Assembly (NCBI RefSeq): GCF_011634835.1
Contig: NZ_SIRP01000001.1
Coordinates: forward strand, 3,901,748 to 3,965,747
Reading direction: 5' to 3'
DNA length: 64,000 nucleotides
Source of the DNA: Isoptericola sp. BMS4
GTDB taxonomy: Bacteria > Actinomycetota > Actinomycetes > Actinomycetales > Cellulomonadaceae
In this document: piece after piece, positions 8,644 to 19,463 of the stretch
Position numbering within the stretch: the stretch's first letter is position 1
Layout of the letters: every line of letters begins with the position of its first letter
The notes under the pieces: generated by a model
What the model was told of the DNA's origin: nothing
What the model saw: the letters and a program-made list of their open reading frames with translations, nothing else
Database searches by the model: none
Translations under genes and position numbers: made by a program

Positions 8644-9471
8644 CTAACCCTCTGAAGATGCTGCTGCTACGGTATCTGCGAGCGCCCCGGGTTCACTCCA
8701 CGTCTGGATGCCGATCACTTCTCCGTCGACCAACACGTAGGGCGTCCCGAACCGATCAACCGAGTCGGATATTTCCTTCGTTGCGGAGTACACATACTGG
8801 CCGAACGTCGTTCGGGCAGTGCCGTCAGCGATGGCGTCGGCGATGCTCGAGTCCGCGCCGGCCTCCTCCGCGTACGACGCGAGCTGCTCGTCCGTCAGGC
8901 CCTCGGAGTTCTCCGCCGGCTGGTTCGCGAAGAGCAAGGCGTTGTACTCGGCGAAGGCCTCCGGCGCCTGGTCCGCGACGTACGCCGACGCCGCGGCCGA
9001 GCGCGTGGAGTACTCCGTGCCCTGGGACAGGCGGTCCAGGATCGTCACCGGGTGGTAGACGACCGTGGCGTCGCCGTCGTCGATCATCGTGTCGATGTCG
9101 GCGGCGTTGATCTGCTCGAACTGTCCGCAGACGGGGCACATGTAGTCGAGGTAGACGTCGACCACGGGGGCGCCCTCGTTCGTGGAGCCCGCCACCCGGT
9201 CGGCGCCGACGGGGATGCCGCCGTCGTCCTGCGCGGTCGCCGGCATCGAGACCTCGGACAGCGGGACCTCGTCGACGGTCTTCTTCTCGCCCTCGCGCAG
9301 GATGAACCAGACGACGACGGCGAGCGCCACCAGCGCGGCCGCGAGGACGCTCAGCGTGATGATCCGGTTGCGCTTGTCGCGCTGCTGCTCCTTCTCGCGC
9401 AGGGCGAGGGCCTCGGCGCGCGCGGCCTCACGGCGCTGCGCCTTGGTCATGTTCGGGTTCTTCGTCGACAT
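8644..9471 (-). CDS. DsbA-family thiol-disulfide oxidoreductase, membrane-anchored
   Basis: 275 aa. A charged N-terminus (TKAQRREAARAEAL) is followed by one membrane helix (about residues 38-57) and an extracytoplasmic thioredoxin-fold domain with the CPVC active site and the cis-proline motif FGTPYVLVDG. It likely oxidises or isomerises disulfides in exported proteins, which is suggestive next to two secreted four-cysteine proteins. The last roughly 55 codons (8644 to about 8820) have lower G+C than the rest of the gene although the fold motifs persist, as if the 3' end had been exchanged together with the neighbouring patch. Confidence 0.88.
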   Translation of the reverse strand: MSTKNPNMTKAQRREAARAEALALREKEQQRDKRNRIITLSVLAAALVALAVVVWFILREGEKKTVDEVPLSEVSMPATAQDDGGIPVGADRVAGSTNEGAPVVDVYLDYMCPVCGQFEQINAADIDTMIDDGDATVVYHPVTILDRLSQGTEYSTRSAAASAYVADQAPEAFAEYNALLFANQPAENSEGLTDEQLASYAEEAGADSSIADAIADGTARTTFGQYVYSATKEISDSVDRFGTPYVLVDGEVIGIQTWSEPGALADTVAAASSEG

Positions 9472-9561
9472 CGTGTCCTCGGGGATCCCTTCGGGCAGGT
9501 GCGTGACGGCGGCCCGCGGGCCGCGTCGAGCAGGAGCAGGGCGGTCCCCAGCGTACCCGCG

Positions 9562-11412
9562 CTACAGCACCTCGGGTGGCCCCTCGAGCGGCCACCAGGT
9601 GATCGTCGGGGCGGCGTCCAGGAGCGGCGCAGCCAGCGCCCCGGTGACGACCAGGCACACCACCACGAACGCCAGGGCGCCCCACCTGCCGGGCGCCACG
9701 CGGGCGAGGAGCGCCCGGCCGCCCTCGCGCGCCGTGCGTCCGGCCGGGCCGAACCAGGTGGCGGCCAGGGCGATGACCATCGCCAGGGCGAGGAGCGCGT
9801 TGAAGACGATGTCCTCGTTCATCCCGCCGACGGACCTGGCCTCGATGTCCGTGCGCGGCACGACGATGAGGTGCCCCGCGCCGAACAGCCACCAGCTCGC
9901 GAGCACGGCCAGCCCGGCGGCGCACGCGCCCACCAGGGCGGCCGGGATGACGCCGAGCGCCCCCACGAGCGCGTGCCACGGGAAGAGCAGGGTGGCGACG
10001 ACGCCGTCCGACCCGCGCACCCCGCGGCGCTCACGCCGGCGGTGCAGCGCGTCGCCCGACGTGGCGACCATGCGGCACACGACGACGATCACCAGGAGCA
10101 CACCGAACGCGATGAGCGGCCGCGTCGCCGCGAGCGCGACGAGGGGCAGGGCGAGGGCGAACGCGGAGCCGGGGCGCCGCGGGTGCTCCGGCCGCACGTA
10201 CGGCTCGGGGGCCCGGGGCTCGGCGGGCAGCTCCTGGACGAGCTCCTCGTACCCCTTGTAGCGCACGTCGCCGACGGGGAGCGCGCGGGTGCCCCCGTCC
10301 TGCGCCGCGAGGCGGTCCCGCTCGAGCGCGGTCATGGTCTGGGTCGGGTCGCCGGGGTCGCCGGGGTCGACGGCGGGGGTCGCGCCGGTGGCCGGCGCGT
10401 AGCTCGCCGGGGGCGGCGGGGGCGGGGGCGGGACGGCCGCCGCGCCGGCCGCGGCCGCGCCGCCGACCGCCTGCGTCGGCAGCCCCACCCGCTGCGTCTC
10501 GTCGCCCTGGACGATCCGCTGGGTCGCGTCCGCGTCCGCCGGCGGGCCCTCGGCCGACGCGGCGAGCGCGTCGTCGAGGTCGCGGCGCATCGCCCGGACC
10601 ACGTCCGTGGGCCCCCAGCGCACGCCCGGGTCCGCCTGCAGCGCGCCCGCGAGCGCCCGCGCGGTGCGCGACGGGAGGCCGACGAGGTCCGCCCTCCCCT
10701 CGCGGGAACGGCGCAGGACGAGCTCGGTGGGCCGCACGCCGAACGGTGAGCGGCCGGTGGCCGCGAACGCGAGCAGCGCGGCCCAGCTCCACCAGTCGGT
10801 GTGCTCGGCGGGGTCGCCACCGTCGAGCAGGTCGGGCGCGATGTAGCCGGGGGTCCCCATGACGAACCCGGTCGAGGTGGTGCGGGCGTCCCCCGGGCCC
10901 TGGGCGATGCCGAAGTCGATGAGGACGGGGCCGGCCGCCGTGACCATGACGTTGGAGGGCTTGAGGTCGCGGTGCACGACGCCGGCGGCGTGCACGGCCT
11001 CGAGCGCGTCGGCGAGCTGGTCGGCCAGGGAGAACAGGTCGGCGGCGTCGAGCGGGCCGCGCGCGTCGACCTCGTCCTCGAGCGTCACGCCGTCGACGAG
11101 CTCGGTGACGACGAAGGCATAGGGGCCGTCGAGCTCGGCGTCGAGGACCTGGGCGACCGCCGGGTGGCGCAGCCGCTGCAGGGCGGCGGCCTCGCGCCGC
11201 AGCCGTTCCCGGCCCGCCGGGTCCGCGTCCACGTGCGCGTGCAGCACCTTGAGCGCGACGGCGTGCCCGCCGCCGTCGACGGCCTCGTAGACCGCTCCCA
11301 TGGCGCCGCGACCCAGGGCGCGCACCACGGTGTACCCACCGACCTCGGCGCCTGCCGGAAGGCCGGCGTCCTGCCCCGAGCCCGGGACCCGCACCGTGTC
11401 GACCTCTCCCAT
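9562..11412 (-). CDS. Ser/Thr protein kinase with polytopic membrane C-terminus
   Basis: 616 aa from ATG 11412. An N-terminal Hanks-type kinase (residues about 25-290) carries the glycine loop [16 protein letters not shown] lysine, HRDLKPSN catalytic loop, DFG and [10 protein letters not shown] Pro/Ala/Thr-rich linker with repeated TQ motifs (DATQRIV, DETQRVG, PTQAVGG, PTQTM) follows, then several membrane helices to the end. PknB-type kinases usually have one helix and PASTA repeats; this one instead has a multi-pass domain and no obvious sensor. The TQ motifs resemble phospho-acceptor sites read by FHA domains (inference). A TACGGT hexamer ends 6 nt before the ATG, suggesting a leaderless mRNA. 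Confidence 0.9.
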   Translation of the reverse strand: MGEVDTVRVPGSGQDAGLPAGAEVGGYTVVRALGRGAMGAVYEAVDGGGHAVALKVLHAHVDADPAGRERLRREAAALQRLRHPAVAQVLDAELDGPYAFVVTELVDGVTLEDEVDARGPLDAADLFSLADQLADALEAVHAAGVVHRDLKPSNVMVTAAGPVLIDFGIAQGPGDARTTSTGFVMGTPGYIAPDLLDGGDPAEHTDWWSWAALLAFAATGRSPFGVRPTELVLRRSREGRADLVGLPSRTARALAGALQADPGVRWGPTDVVRAMRRDLDDALAASAEGPPADADATQRIVQGDETQRVGLPTQAVGGAAAAGAAAVPPPPPPPPASYAPATGATPAVDPGDPGDPTQTMTALERDRLAAQDGGTRALPVGDVRYKGYEELVQELPAEPRAPEPYVRPEHPRRPGSAFALALPLVALAATRPLIAFGVLLVIVVVCRMVATSGDALHRRRERRGVRGSDGVVATLLFPWHALVGALGVIPAALVGACAAGLAVLASWWLFGAGHLIVVPRTDIEARSVGGMNEDIVFNALLALAMVIALAATWFGPAGRTAREGGRALLARVAPGRWGALAFVVVCLVVTGALAAPLLDAAPTITWWPLEGPPEVL

Positions 11413-11539
11413 GGGCTCACCGTAGCGGCCGTAGCACGGTGCGGCGCGCCGTGCGAGCGCGGGTGCCGACACGCGTCGCTACAGTGGCGCCAAGAGCGAC
11501 CTCGCTACCCTGTCCAGGGAAGACGTTGTTCAAAGACTC

Positions 11540-13018
11540 GTGGAGAGGGCTCCGTTGTCTGGTCAAGGATCGTCAAAGAAATCTGACAGTTCGCCCGGCT
11601 ACGACCTCGTCGTGGTCGCGAACAGGTTGCCCGTCGATGTCACGGTCGACGCCTCGGGAGGGGTGTCGTGGCAGCGGTCGCCCGGTGGCCTCGTCACCGC
11701 CCTCGAGCCCGTGATGCGCGAGGCCGACGGCGCGTGGGTCGGGTGGTCCGGTGCACCCGACCTCGAGCACGAGCCGTTCGAGGCGGACGAGATGCTCCTC
11801 GTGCCGGTCACGCTCAGCCGCGCCGAGATCGAGGGCTACTACGAGGGGTTCGCCAACGACACGCTGTGGCCGCTCTACCACGACGTGATCTCCCCGCCCG
11901 CGTACCACCGGCAGTGGTGGGACGCCTACCGCCGGGTCAACCAGCGGTTCGCCGAGGCCGCCGCGGCACAGGCGGCCGAGGGCGCGGTCGTGTGGGTGCA
12001 CGACTACCAGCTCCAGCTGGTGCCGCGGATGCTGCGCGACCTGCGGCCCGACCTGCGCATCGGCTTCTTCGAGCACATCCCGTTCCCCGCGGTGGAGCTG
12101 TTCCAGCAGCTGCCGTGGCGGCACCAGATCGTCGAGGGCCTGCTCGGGGCCGACCTCATCGGGTTCCAGCGCGGCGGCGACGCGTCCAACTTCGTGCGGT
12201 CGGTGCGCCGGCTGACGAAGCACACGACGCGCGGCCCGATCATCACGGTCAACGACGAGGACGGCCGCCCGGGCCGGCACGTGCGCGCGGCGGCGTTCCC
12301 GATCTCCATCGACTCGGCGCACTTCGACCGGCTCGCCCGGTCCCCGGAGGTGCAGGCCCGCGCGAAGGAGATCCGTGCGGACCTCGGCGACCCCGAGGTG
12401 ATGATGCTCGGCGTCGACCGGCTCGACTACACCAAGGGGATCCGGCACCGCATCAAGGCGTACGGCGAGCTGCTGCAGGACGGCCGGCTCGACGTCGGCC
12501 ACTGCACGCTCGTGCAGGTCGCCAGCCCCAGCCGCGAGAACGTGGAGGCGTACCAGGAGCTGCGCGAGCACGTCGAGGTGCTCGTCGGGCGGATCAACGG
12601 CGAGTTCGGGGAGCTCGGCCACTCGGCCATCCACTACCTGCACCACTCGTACCCGCCCGCGGAGATGGCGGCCCTGTACCTCGCGGCCGACGTCATGCTG
12701 GTCACCTCGCTGCGCGACGGCATGAACCTCGTGGCCAAGGAGTACGTCGCCGCCCGGTCGGACGAGCGGGGGGTGCTCGTGCTCTCCGAGTTCACCGGCG
12801 CCGCCGACGAGCTCGCCCCGGGGCCGCTGCTGTGCAACCCGCACGACATCGACGGGATGAAGGACATCATCGTGGCGGCCGCCCACATGGACCCCAAGGA
12901 GCAGCGCCGGCGCATGCGGCGGCTGCGGCGCAAGGTCGTGGCGGACGACGTCGCGAAGTGGTCGCAGAGCTTCCTCGGCGTCCTGACGGCGATGCCGCCG
13001 CGGACGAGCCACGTGTGA
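11540..13018 (+). CDS. otsA: Trehalose-6-phosphate synthase
   Basis: 492 aa. A GT20 enzyme joining UDP-glucose (or another NDP-glucose) and glucose-6-phosphate to make trehalose-6-phosphate. Motifs include VVVANRLPV, GWSG, VWVHDYQLQLVP, EHIPFP, VDRLDYTKGI and SLRDGMNLVAKEYV. The GTG at 11540 gives a short serine-rich lead before the conserved core; TTG 11555 is an alternative. A TACCCT hexamer at 11506-11511 is a likely -10. otsB follows after 154 nt on the same strand, so both steps of the OtsAB route are present. Confidence 0.96.
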   Translation: MERAPLSGQGSSKKSDSSPGYDLVVVANRLPVDVTVDASGGVSWQRSPGGLVTALEPVMREADGAWVGWSGAPDLEHEPFEADEMLLVPVTLSRAEIEGYYEGFANDTLWPLYHDVISPPAYHRQWWDAYRRVNQRFAEAAAAQAAEGAVVWVHDYQLQLVPRMLRDLRPDLRIGFFEHIPFPAVELFQQLPWRHQIVEGLLGADLIGFQRGGDASNFVRSVRRLTKHTTRGPIITVNDEDGRPGRHVRAAAFPISIDSAHFDRLARSPEVQARAKEIRADLGDPEVMMLGVDRLDYTKGIRHRIKAYGELLQDGRLDVGHCTLVQVASPSRENVEAYQELREHVEVLVGRINGEFGELGHSAIHYLHHSYPPAEMAALYLAADVMLVTSLRDGMNLVAKEYVAARSDERGVLVLSEFTGAADELAPGPLLCNPHDIDGMKDIIVAAAHMDPKEQRRRMRRLRRKVVADDVAKWSQSFLGVLTAMPPRTSHV

Positions 13019-13172
13019 CCGGGCGGCCCTCGACGGGACCGGCCTCCGGCGGCCACCATGTCCGGGGCCGCGCCGTCCCCGGCCGCGTGCCCGAGCGGCG
13101 CCGGCCGGGCGCTGAGCCGGGTGGCCCGCCGCGCGCCGGCGCGACGGTGCCCGGCGCCCCGAACGACGACCT

Positions 13173-14090
13173 GTGAACGAGGAGCCAGTGAACGACCGAC
13201 CCACAACCCGCCGCGGTCCCACCGCGGCACCGCCGACGACGTCCGACGCGCTGCGCGCCTTCGCCGGCCCCGCCGCACCGCGCGCACCGCGGTGCGCGCG
13301 GCTCGTCGCGCTCGACTACGACGGCACCCTCGCACCCCTCGTCGACGACCCGCTCGCCGCGGTCATGACCCCGGCGGCGCGCGCCGCCGTGGACCGCCTG
13401 GCCGCCCTGACCTCCCGGGCGGGCGGCGACGTGCTGCGCCTCGCCCTCGTGTCGGGACGGAACCTCACCGACCTCGCCGGCCGCGCCGGCGTGCCGCCGG
13501 GGACCTACCTGGTCGGCAGCCATGGTGCCGAGACCGGCCGGATGACGGCGGACGGCGTGGACGCGGTCCCGCTGCACCTCACCCCGGAGCAGGCGCAGAC
13601 GCTCGAGCGGCTGCGCGAGGGCATGCAGGACGCCGTCGACGGACGCCGGGGGACGTGGGTGCAGGACAAGCCGAGCGCCGCCGTCCTGCACACCCGGCTG
13701 GCCGGCGCCGACGACGCGCGCGCCGCGGCCGCGGACGTCGACGACCTGGCGCACCGTCTGGGGCTGCACGCCATGCACGGCAAGGACGTCGTGGAGGTCG
13801 CCGTCGTGCCCACGTCCAAGGGCCTCGCCGTCGAGGCGCTGCGCGACGCGCTGACGGACCGCTCCGACGTGCCCGCGCTCGTGCTCTACGCCGGGGACGA
13901 CACCACCGACGAGGCGGCGTTCGGCGTGCTCGGCCCCGACGACCTGGGGATCAAGGTGGGGCCCGGCCCCACGGTCGCCGCGCACCGGGTCGAGGACGCC
14001 GACGCCCTGGCCGAGGCGCTCGAGCGGCTCGCCGACGCCCTGGAACGGCAGGTCCCGCCCGGCCCGCCGACGCCCGGGTCGGCGCCGTGA
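13173..14090 (+). CDS. otsB: Trehalose-6-phosphate phosphatase
   Basis: 305 aa from GTG 13173. A HAD-superfamily phosphatase that removes phosphate from trehalose-6-phosphate. Visible are the nucleophile motif LDYDGTLAPL, the SGR motif, the GSHGAE loop, a catalytic lysine region (PTSKGLAVEAL) and the terminal GDDTTDEAAF. The second GTG at 13188 follows GAGGAG with only 3 nt of spacing and is the alternative start. The 154-nt gap after otsA contains no gene. Confidence 0.93.
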   Translation: MNEEPVNDRPTTRRGPTAAPPTTSDALRAFAGPAAPRAPRCARLVALDYDGTLAPLVDDPLAAVMTPAARAAVDRLAALTSRAGGDVLRLALVSGRNLTDLAGRAGVPPGTYLVGSHGAETGRMTADGVDAVPLHLTPEQAQTLERLREGMQDAVDGRRGTWVQDKPSAAVLHTRLAGADDARAAAADVDDLAHRLGLHAMHGKDVVEVAVVPTSKGLAVEALRDALTDRSDVPALVLYAGDDTTDEAAFGVLGPDDLGIKVGPGPTVAAHRVEDADALAEALERLADALERQVPPGPPTPGSAP

Positions 14091-14318
14091 CGCCGGCCTG
14101 ACCGCGCTCTGACCGTGCCCTGACCAGCGCGATGACATGACCCACGTCACAGGCATGTACGATCGACCCGCACGCTCCGGCGAGGCTCACGGCGACGTGA
14201 GGCGCACCGGACGCGCACGACAACAGAATGTGTCACCGCCGACACGCCAGTCGTGGAAGCAACGGCACCCGTCTACAACGGATCGTCCGGCACGTACCTG
14301 CCGGTGGAGGGAACCAAC

Positions 14319-15443
<1,125 letters not shown>

Positions 15444-15587
15444 CCAGCAGGCTGTCGCGCGAACGACGGGCGGGTCCGGCGAGCAGCCGGGCCCGCCCGT
15501 CGTCTACGCTGACCTGCGATCCGCCGTCCCGACGACGGCGGGGACCGCGACGGGCGACGCCCGCCGCGCACGACGGACGGAGGCCAC

Positions 15588-16889
15588 GTGGAACAGCTGC
15601 AGATCACGTCGGCCACCCCCGACTCCGCGCTGCTGGACCTGCCCTGGCGCGTCCCGCTGGCGGACTGGCCCGCGGACGTCCTCGCCGCCCTGCCGCGCGG
15701 CATCTCGCGCCACGTGGTGCGCTTCGTGCGCCTGCACGGGCGCGTGCTCGCCATCAAGGAGATCAGCGAGCAGGTCGCGTTCCGCGAGTACGGGCTGCTG
15801 CGCCAGCTGCACAAGCTGGAGATCCCGAGCGTCATGCCCCTCGGCGTCGTCACCGGGCGGGTCGACGACGACGGCGAACCGCTGGAGGCCGCGCTCGTCA
15901 CCGAGCACCTGGCGTTCTCGCTGCCGTACCGGGCCGTGTTCAGCCAGGCGCTGCGGCCCGACACCGCCGCCCGGCTCATCGACGCGCTCGCCGTGCTCCT
16001 CGTGCGCCTGCACCTCGCGGGCTTCTACTGGGGCGACGTCTCCCTGTCCAACACCCTGTTCCGGCGGGACGCCCACCAGTTCGCCGCCTACCTCGTGGAC
16101 GCCGAGACCGGTGACCTGCACCGCGAGCTCAGTAGCGGCCAGCGCACGTACGACGTCGACCTGGCCCGCACGAACATCATCGGCGAGCTCATGGACCTCG
16201 CCGCCGGCGAGCTGCTGGACGACGACGTCGACGAGCTCGCGATCGGGGACGCCCTGGTGTCCCGATACACCGAGCTGTGGGAGGCGCTGACCGGCGTCGA
16301 GTCGTTCGCCTCGGACGAGCGCTGGCGCGTCGCGGCCCGCATCGAGCGGCTCAACAACCTGGGGTTCGACGTCGGTGAGCTGTCGATCACCACGGACATC
16401 GACGGCACCACGGTGCGCATCCAGCCGCAGGTGGTCGACGCCGGCCACCACTCGCGCCGCCTGTTCCGCCTCACCGGCCTCGACGTGCAGGACAACCAGG
16501 CCCGGCGGCTGCTCAACGACCTCGACTCCTACCAGGCCGCGACGGACCGGCAGGAGGACGACCCGCAGCTCGTCGCGCACGACTGGCTGCAGAACGTCTA
16601 CCACCCGACCATCCGCGCGGTCCCGCGCGAGCTGCGCCGCAAGCTCGAGCCGGCCCAGCTGTTCCACGAGATCCTGGACCACCGGTGGTTCATCTCGGAG
16701 CGGGCCGGCCGCGACGTGCCGATGGACGAGACGACGACGTCGTACGTCGAGAACGTGCTGCGGCACCGGCCCGACGAGAAGGCGATCCTCGGCCTCGCCC
16801 CCGGCGAGGAGGACCCGGAGCTCGACGACGACCTCGGCTCGGGCCCCGACGCCGCCCCCGAGGACGACCACTTCCACCTCTCGACCTGA
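15588..16889 (+). CDS. DUF4032 kinase-like protein
   Basis: 433 aa. The N-terminal half resembles a lipopolysaccharide/RIO-type kinase fold: an IKEIS lysine region, a GDVSLSNTLF segment resembling the catalytic DxxxxN loop, and LVDAETG in the place of DFG. The C-terminal half is the DUF4032 region. Genes of this family often sit beside ugpC-type ATPases, as here. The substrate is unknown; kinase activity is inferred from the motif pattern only. The GTG start has a GGAGG region upstream (ACGGAGGCCAC). The acidic tail is low-complexity. Confidence 0.8.
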   Translation: MEQLQITSATPDSALLDLPWRVPLADWPADVLAALPRGISRHVVRFVRLHGRVLAIKEISEQVAFREYGLLRQLHKLEIPSVMPLGVVTGRVDDDGEPLEAALVTEHLAFSLPYRAVFSQALRPDTAARLIDALAVLLVRLHLAGFYWGDVSLSNTLFRRDAHQFAAYLVDAETGDLHRELSSGQRTYDVDLARTNIIGELMDLAAGELLDDDVDELAIGDALVSRYTELWEALTGVESFASDERWRVAARIERLNNLGFDVGELSITTDIDGTTVRIQPQVVDAGHHSRRLFRLTGLDVQDNQARRLLNDLDSYQAATDRQEDDPQLVAHDWLQNVYHPTIRAVPRELRRKLEPAQLFHEILDHRWFISERAGRDVPMDETTTSYVENVLRHRPDEKAILGLAPGEEDPELDDDLGSGPDAAPEDDHFHLST

Positions 16890-16900
16890 CCCCGCCCCGG

Positions 16901-16964
16901 CGCTGTGGGTACACAGTTGGCGTGGATTCCCCGGGGAATCCACGCCAAGTGTGTACCCACAGCG
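16901..16964. repeat. Palindromic element family A, copy 2
   Basis: 64-bp palindrome with 32-nt arms, no loop and one mismatched pair, centred on CCCCGGGG. The outer arm begins CGCTGTGGGTAC, matching copy 1 at 2276-2337. It lies between convergent genes, 11 nt past the DUF4032 stop and 10 nt past the rlmB stop, so it may also act as a terminator. Confidence 0.85.
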
Positions 16965-16974
16965 AGCGGCCGGG

Positions 16975-17955
16975 TCAGCGGCGGGCCTGGGCGACCTCGT
17001 ACAGGGTGATGCCGGCGGCGACGCCGGCGTTCAGCGACTCGACGTCCGACGAGATCGGGATCGACGCGACGGCGTCGCAGGTCTCCCGCACCAGGCGGGA
17101 CAGCCCCTTGCCCTCGGACCCGACGACGAGCGTCAGCGGGTCGGTGGCGAACCCCAGGTCCCGCACCTCGCTGTCCCCGCCGGCGTCGAGCCCGACGACG
17201 AACACACCCGACTTCTTCAGCTCGGCCAGGGTGCGCGACAGGTTCTTCACCTTGGCCACGGGAACGCGCGCTGCGGCACCGGCCGAGACCTTCCACGCCG
17301 AGGCCGTCACGCTCGCGGAGCGACGCTCCGGCACGATCACCCCGTGCGCGCCGAACGCGCCCGCGGAGCGCAGCACGGCGCCGAGGTTGCGCGGGTCGGT
17401 CACGCCGTCGAGCGCCACGAACAGGGGCGCCACACCAGCCTGCGCCGCGGCGTCGAGCAGGTCGTCGACGTCGGCGTAGTCGTAGGGGGGCACCTGCGCC
17501 GCGACGCCCTGGTGGACCGACCCCTCGGTGAGGTGGTCCAGCTCGGTGCGGGTCGACTCGTGCAGGGTCGCGCCCTTGACCGACGCCAGCTCCAGGATCT
17601 CGCGGGTCCGGTCGTCGTGGTCGATGCGGGCCGCGAGGTGCACCGCCGTCACCGGCATGTCGGTGCGCAGCGCCTCCAGCACCGCGTTGCGCCCCGCCAC
17701 GACCTCGGCGCCACCGGTGGGACGCCGCGTGCCGCGCACCACGCCCTTCGCCGCGCCCTTGCCCGCCTGGGTCTCCTTGCGCTTCTCCGCGGCCACCTTG
17801 CGCTTGTGCGCCGGGTGGTAGGTGCGGTCCTCGGCCTTCGGGGTCGGCCCCTTGCCGGCCAGCGCCTTGCGGCCGTGGCCGCCGGTGCCGACCTGCGCGC
17901 CCTTCTTGCTGCCGGGCTTGCGCATGGCGCCCTGGCGCCTGGAGTTACCTGCCAT
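16975..17955 (-). CDS. rlmB: 23S rRNA 2'-O-methyltransferase, SpoU/TrmH family
   Basis: 326 aa. A SPOUT enzyme predicted to methylate a ribose in 23S rRNA (G2251-type). Motif 1 VTDPRNLGAVLRSA, motif 2 VVGSEGKGLSRLV and motif 3 ESLNAGVAAGITLYE, which form the SAM-binding knot, are present. The first roughly 90 residues are a Lys/Arg/Gly-rich extension before the substrate-binding domain, common in actinobacterial RlmB and probably RNA-binding. AAGGGGG precedes the ATG. cysS lies immediately upstream on the same strand, a frequent pairing. Confidence 0.92.
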   Translation of the reverse strand: MAGNSRRQGAMRKPGSKKGAQVGTGGHGRKALAGKGPTPKAEDRTYHPAHKRKVAAEKRKETQAGKGAAKGVVRGTRRPTGGAEVVAGRNAVLEALRTDMPVTAVHLAARIDHDDRTREILELASVKGATLHESTRTELDHLTEGSVHQGVAAQVPPYDYADVDDLLDAAAQAGVAPLFVALDGVTDPRNLGAVLRSAGAFGAHGVIVPERRSASVTASAWKVSAGAAARVPVAKVKNLSRTLAELKKSGVFVVGLDAGGDSEVRDLGFATDPLTLVVGSEGKGLSRLVRETCDAVASIPISSDVESLNAGVAAGITLYEVAQARR

Positions 17956-18023
17956 GGGGTGGTCCCCCTTCGATCAGTCGTGTCAATGTCGCCCGAGGCT
18001 GCGGTTCCGCCCGAGAGCGCGGC

Positions 18024-19454
18024 TCAGTCGTTCTCGAGCGTCCAGCGGGCGCCGTCGGCGGAGTCCTGCACGACGACGCCGGCCGCGGCCAGCCGGTCGC
18101 GGATCGCGTCGCCGGTGGCCCAGTCCTTCGCCGCGCGGGCCGCGGCCCGCGCCTCGAGCTCGGCGGACACGAGGGCGTCGAGCGCCGCGCGCGCCCGCGA
18201 GTCGCCCGCCCCCGCGGCCCACTGCGGGTCGGCCGGGTCGAGCCCGAGCACGTCCAGCATCGCACGGAGCGCGACCAGCTCGGTCCTCGCGGTGGTGTCG
18301 TCCCGTTCCGCCAGCGCCGAGTTGCCGGCGCGCAGGTGCTCGTGGACCACGGCGAGCGCCGCGGGCACGTTGAGGTCGTCGTCCATCGCGGCGACGAACG
18401 CCGGCGGGAGCTCCGCCTTGCGCACCTCCTCGGCGGCGACCGCGCCCACCCGCTCCGTGGCGCGCTCGACGAACCCGGAAAGCCGCTCCCACGTGCTGCG
18501 TGCCTCGTCCAGGGTGTCGGGCGACCACTCGAGCATCGACCGGTACTGCACCGCCGCGAGCGCGTAGCGCACGACCGGGGCGGGGACCTGGGCGAGCAGC
18601 TCCGAGACGAGCAGCCCGTTGCCGAGCGACTTGCTCATCTTCACGCCCGACTGGGTGACCCAGGCGGAGTGCATCCACCGCTGCGCGAACCCGAACCCGG
18701 CGGCGCGGGACTGCGCCTGCTCGTTCTCGTGGTGCGGGAACCGCAGGTCGAGGCCGCCGCCGTGGATGTCGAACGTGTCGCCGAGGTAGCGCTGGGCCAT
18801 CGCGGAGCACTCGAGGTGCCACCCGGGCCGGCCCCGCCCGAACGGCGTGTCCCAGGCCGCCGTCGCCGGCTCGCCCGGCTTGGGCGCCTTCCACAGCGCG
18901 AAGTCGTGCGGGTCCCGCTTGGCGCCGGCGGACTGGCCGTCGTCGTCGGACGGCTCCGGGTTGAGGTCCTCCAGCCGCTGACGCGTCAGCTCGCCGTACG
19001 CCGGCCAGGAGCGGACGTCGAACCACACGTCCCCGGGGCCGGTGGTGTAGGCGTGGCCTCGCTCGACGAGGCGCTCCATGAGCGCCGTCATGTCCGGCAC
19101 GTGGCCCGTGGCCCGCGGCTCGTAGGTGGGCGGCAGCACCCCCAGCGCGTCGTAGGCCCGGGCGAACTCCCGCTCGTACGTGGCGGCGTGCGCCCACCAC
19201 TCGACGCCGGCCGCGGCGGCCTTGGCGAGGATCTTGTCCTCGATGTCCGTGACGTTGCGCACCAGCGTCACCCGCAGGTCGCTGCGCTCGAGCCAGCGGC
19301 GCAGCACGTCGAACGCGACGGCGGGCCGCAGGTGCCCGACGTGGGGTGACGCCTGGACGGTCGCGCCGCACAGGTAGATGCCGACCTCGCCGGGGGTCCG
19401 GGGGACGAAGTCGCGCACGTCGCGCGTCGCGGTGTCGTACAGGCGCAGGCTCAC
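18024..19454 (-). CDS. cysS: Cysteinyl-tRNA synthetase
   Basis: 476 aa, full length. It charges tRNA-Cys. The class I signatures HVGH (HIGH variant) and KMSKSLGN are present, with zinc-ligand candidates in YLCGATV, HLECSAM and PHHENE. The GTG start lies 6 nt after TAGGCT (minus strand, 19461-19466) and has no Shine-Dalgarno, so a leaderless transcript is likely. A separate mshC paralogue for mycothiol would be expected elsewhere; this protein has the full C-terminal anticodon region and so is the synthetase. Confidence 0.96.
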   Translation of the reverse strand: MSLRLYDTATRDVRDFVPRTPGEVGIYLCGATVQASPHVGHLRPAVAFDVLRRWLERSDLRVTLVRNVTDIEDKILAKAAAAGVEWWAHAATYEREFARAYDALGVLPPTYEPRATGHVPDMTALMERLVERGHAYTTGPGDVWFDVRSWPAYGELTRQRLEDLNPEPSDDDGQSAGAKRDPHDFALWKAPKPGEPATAAWDTPFGRGRPGWHLECSAMAQRYLGDTFDIHGGGLDLRFPHHENEQAQSRAAGFGFAQRWMHSAWVTQSGVKMSKSLGNGLLVSELLAQVPAPVVRYALAAVQYRSMLEWSPDTLDEARSTWERLSGFVERATERVGAVAAEEVRKAELPPAFVAAMDDDLNVPAALAVVHEHLRAGNSALAERDDTTARTELVALRAMLDVLGLDPADPQWAAGAGDSRARAALDALVSAELEARAAARAAKDWATGDAIRDRLAAAGVVVQDSADGARWTLEND

Positions 19455-19463
19455 CGGTCCAGC

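Noticed and set aside
7626-8820. tRNA-Thr as an integration site for the low-G+C patch
   Set aside because: The patch lies on the 5' side of the tRNA, no duplicate of the tRNA 3' end was found, and no integrase is present.
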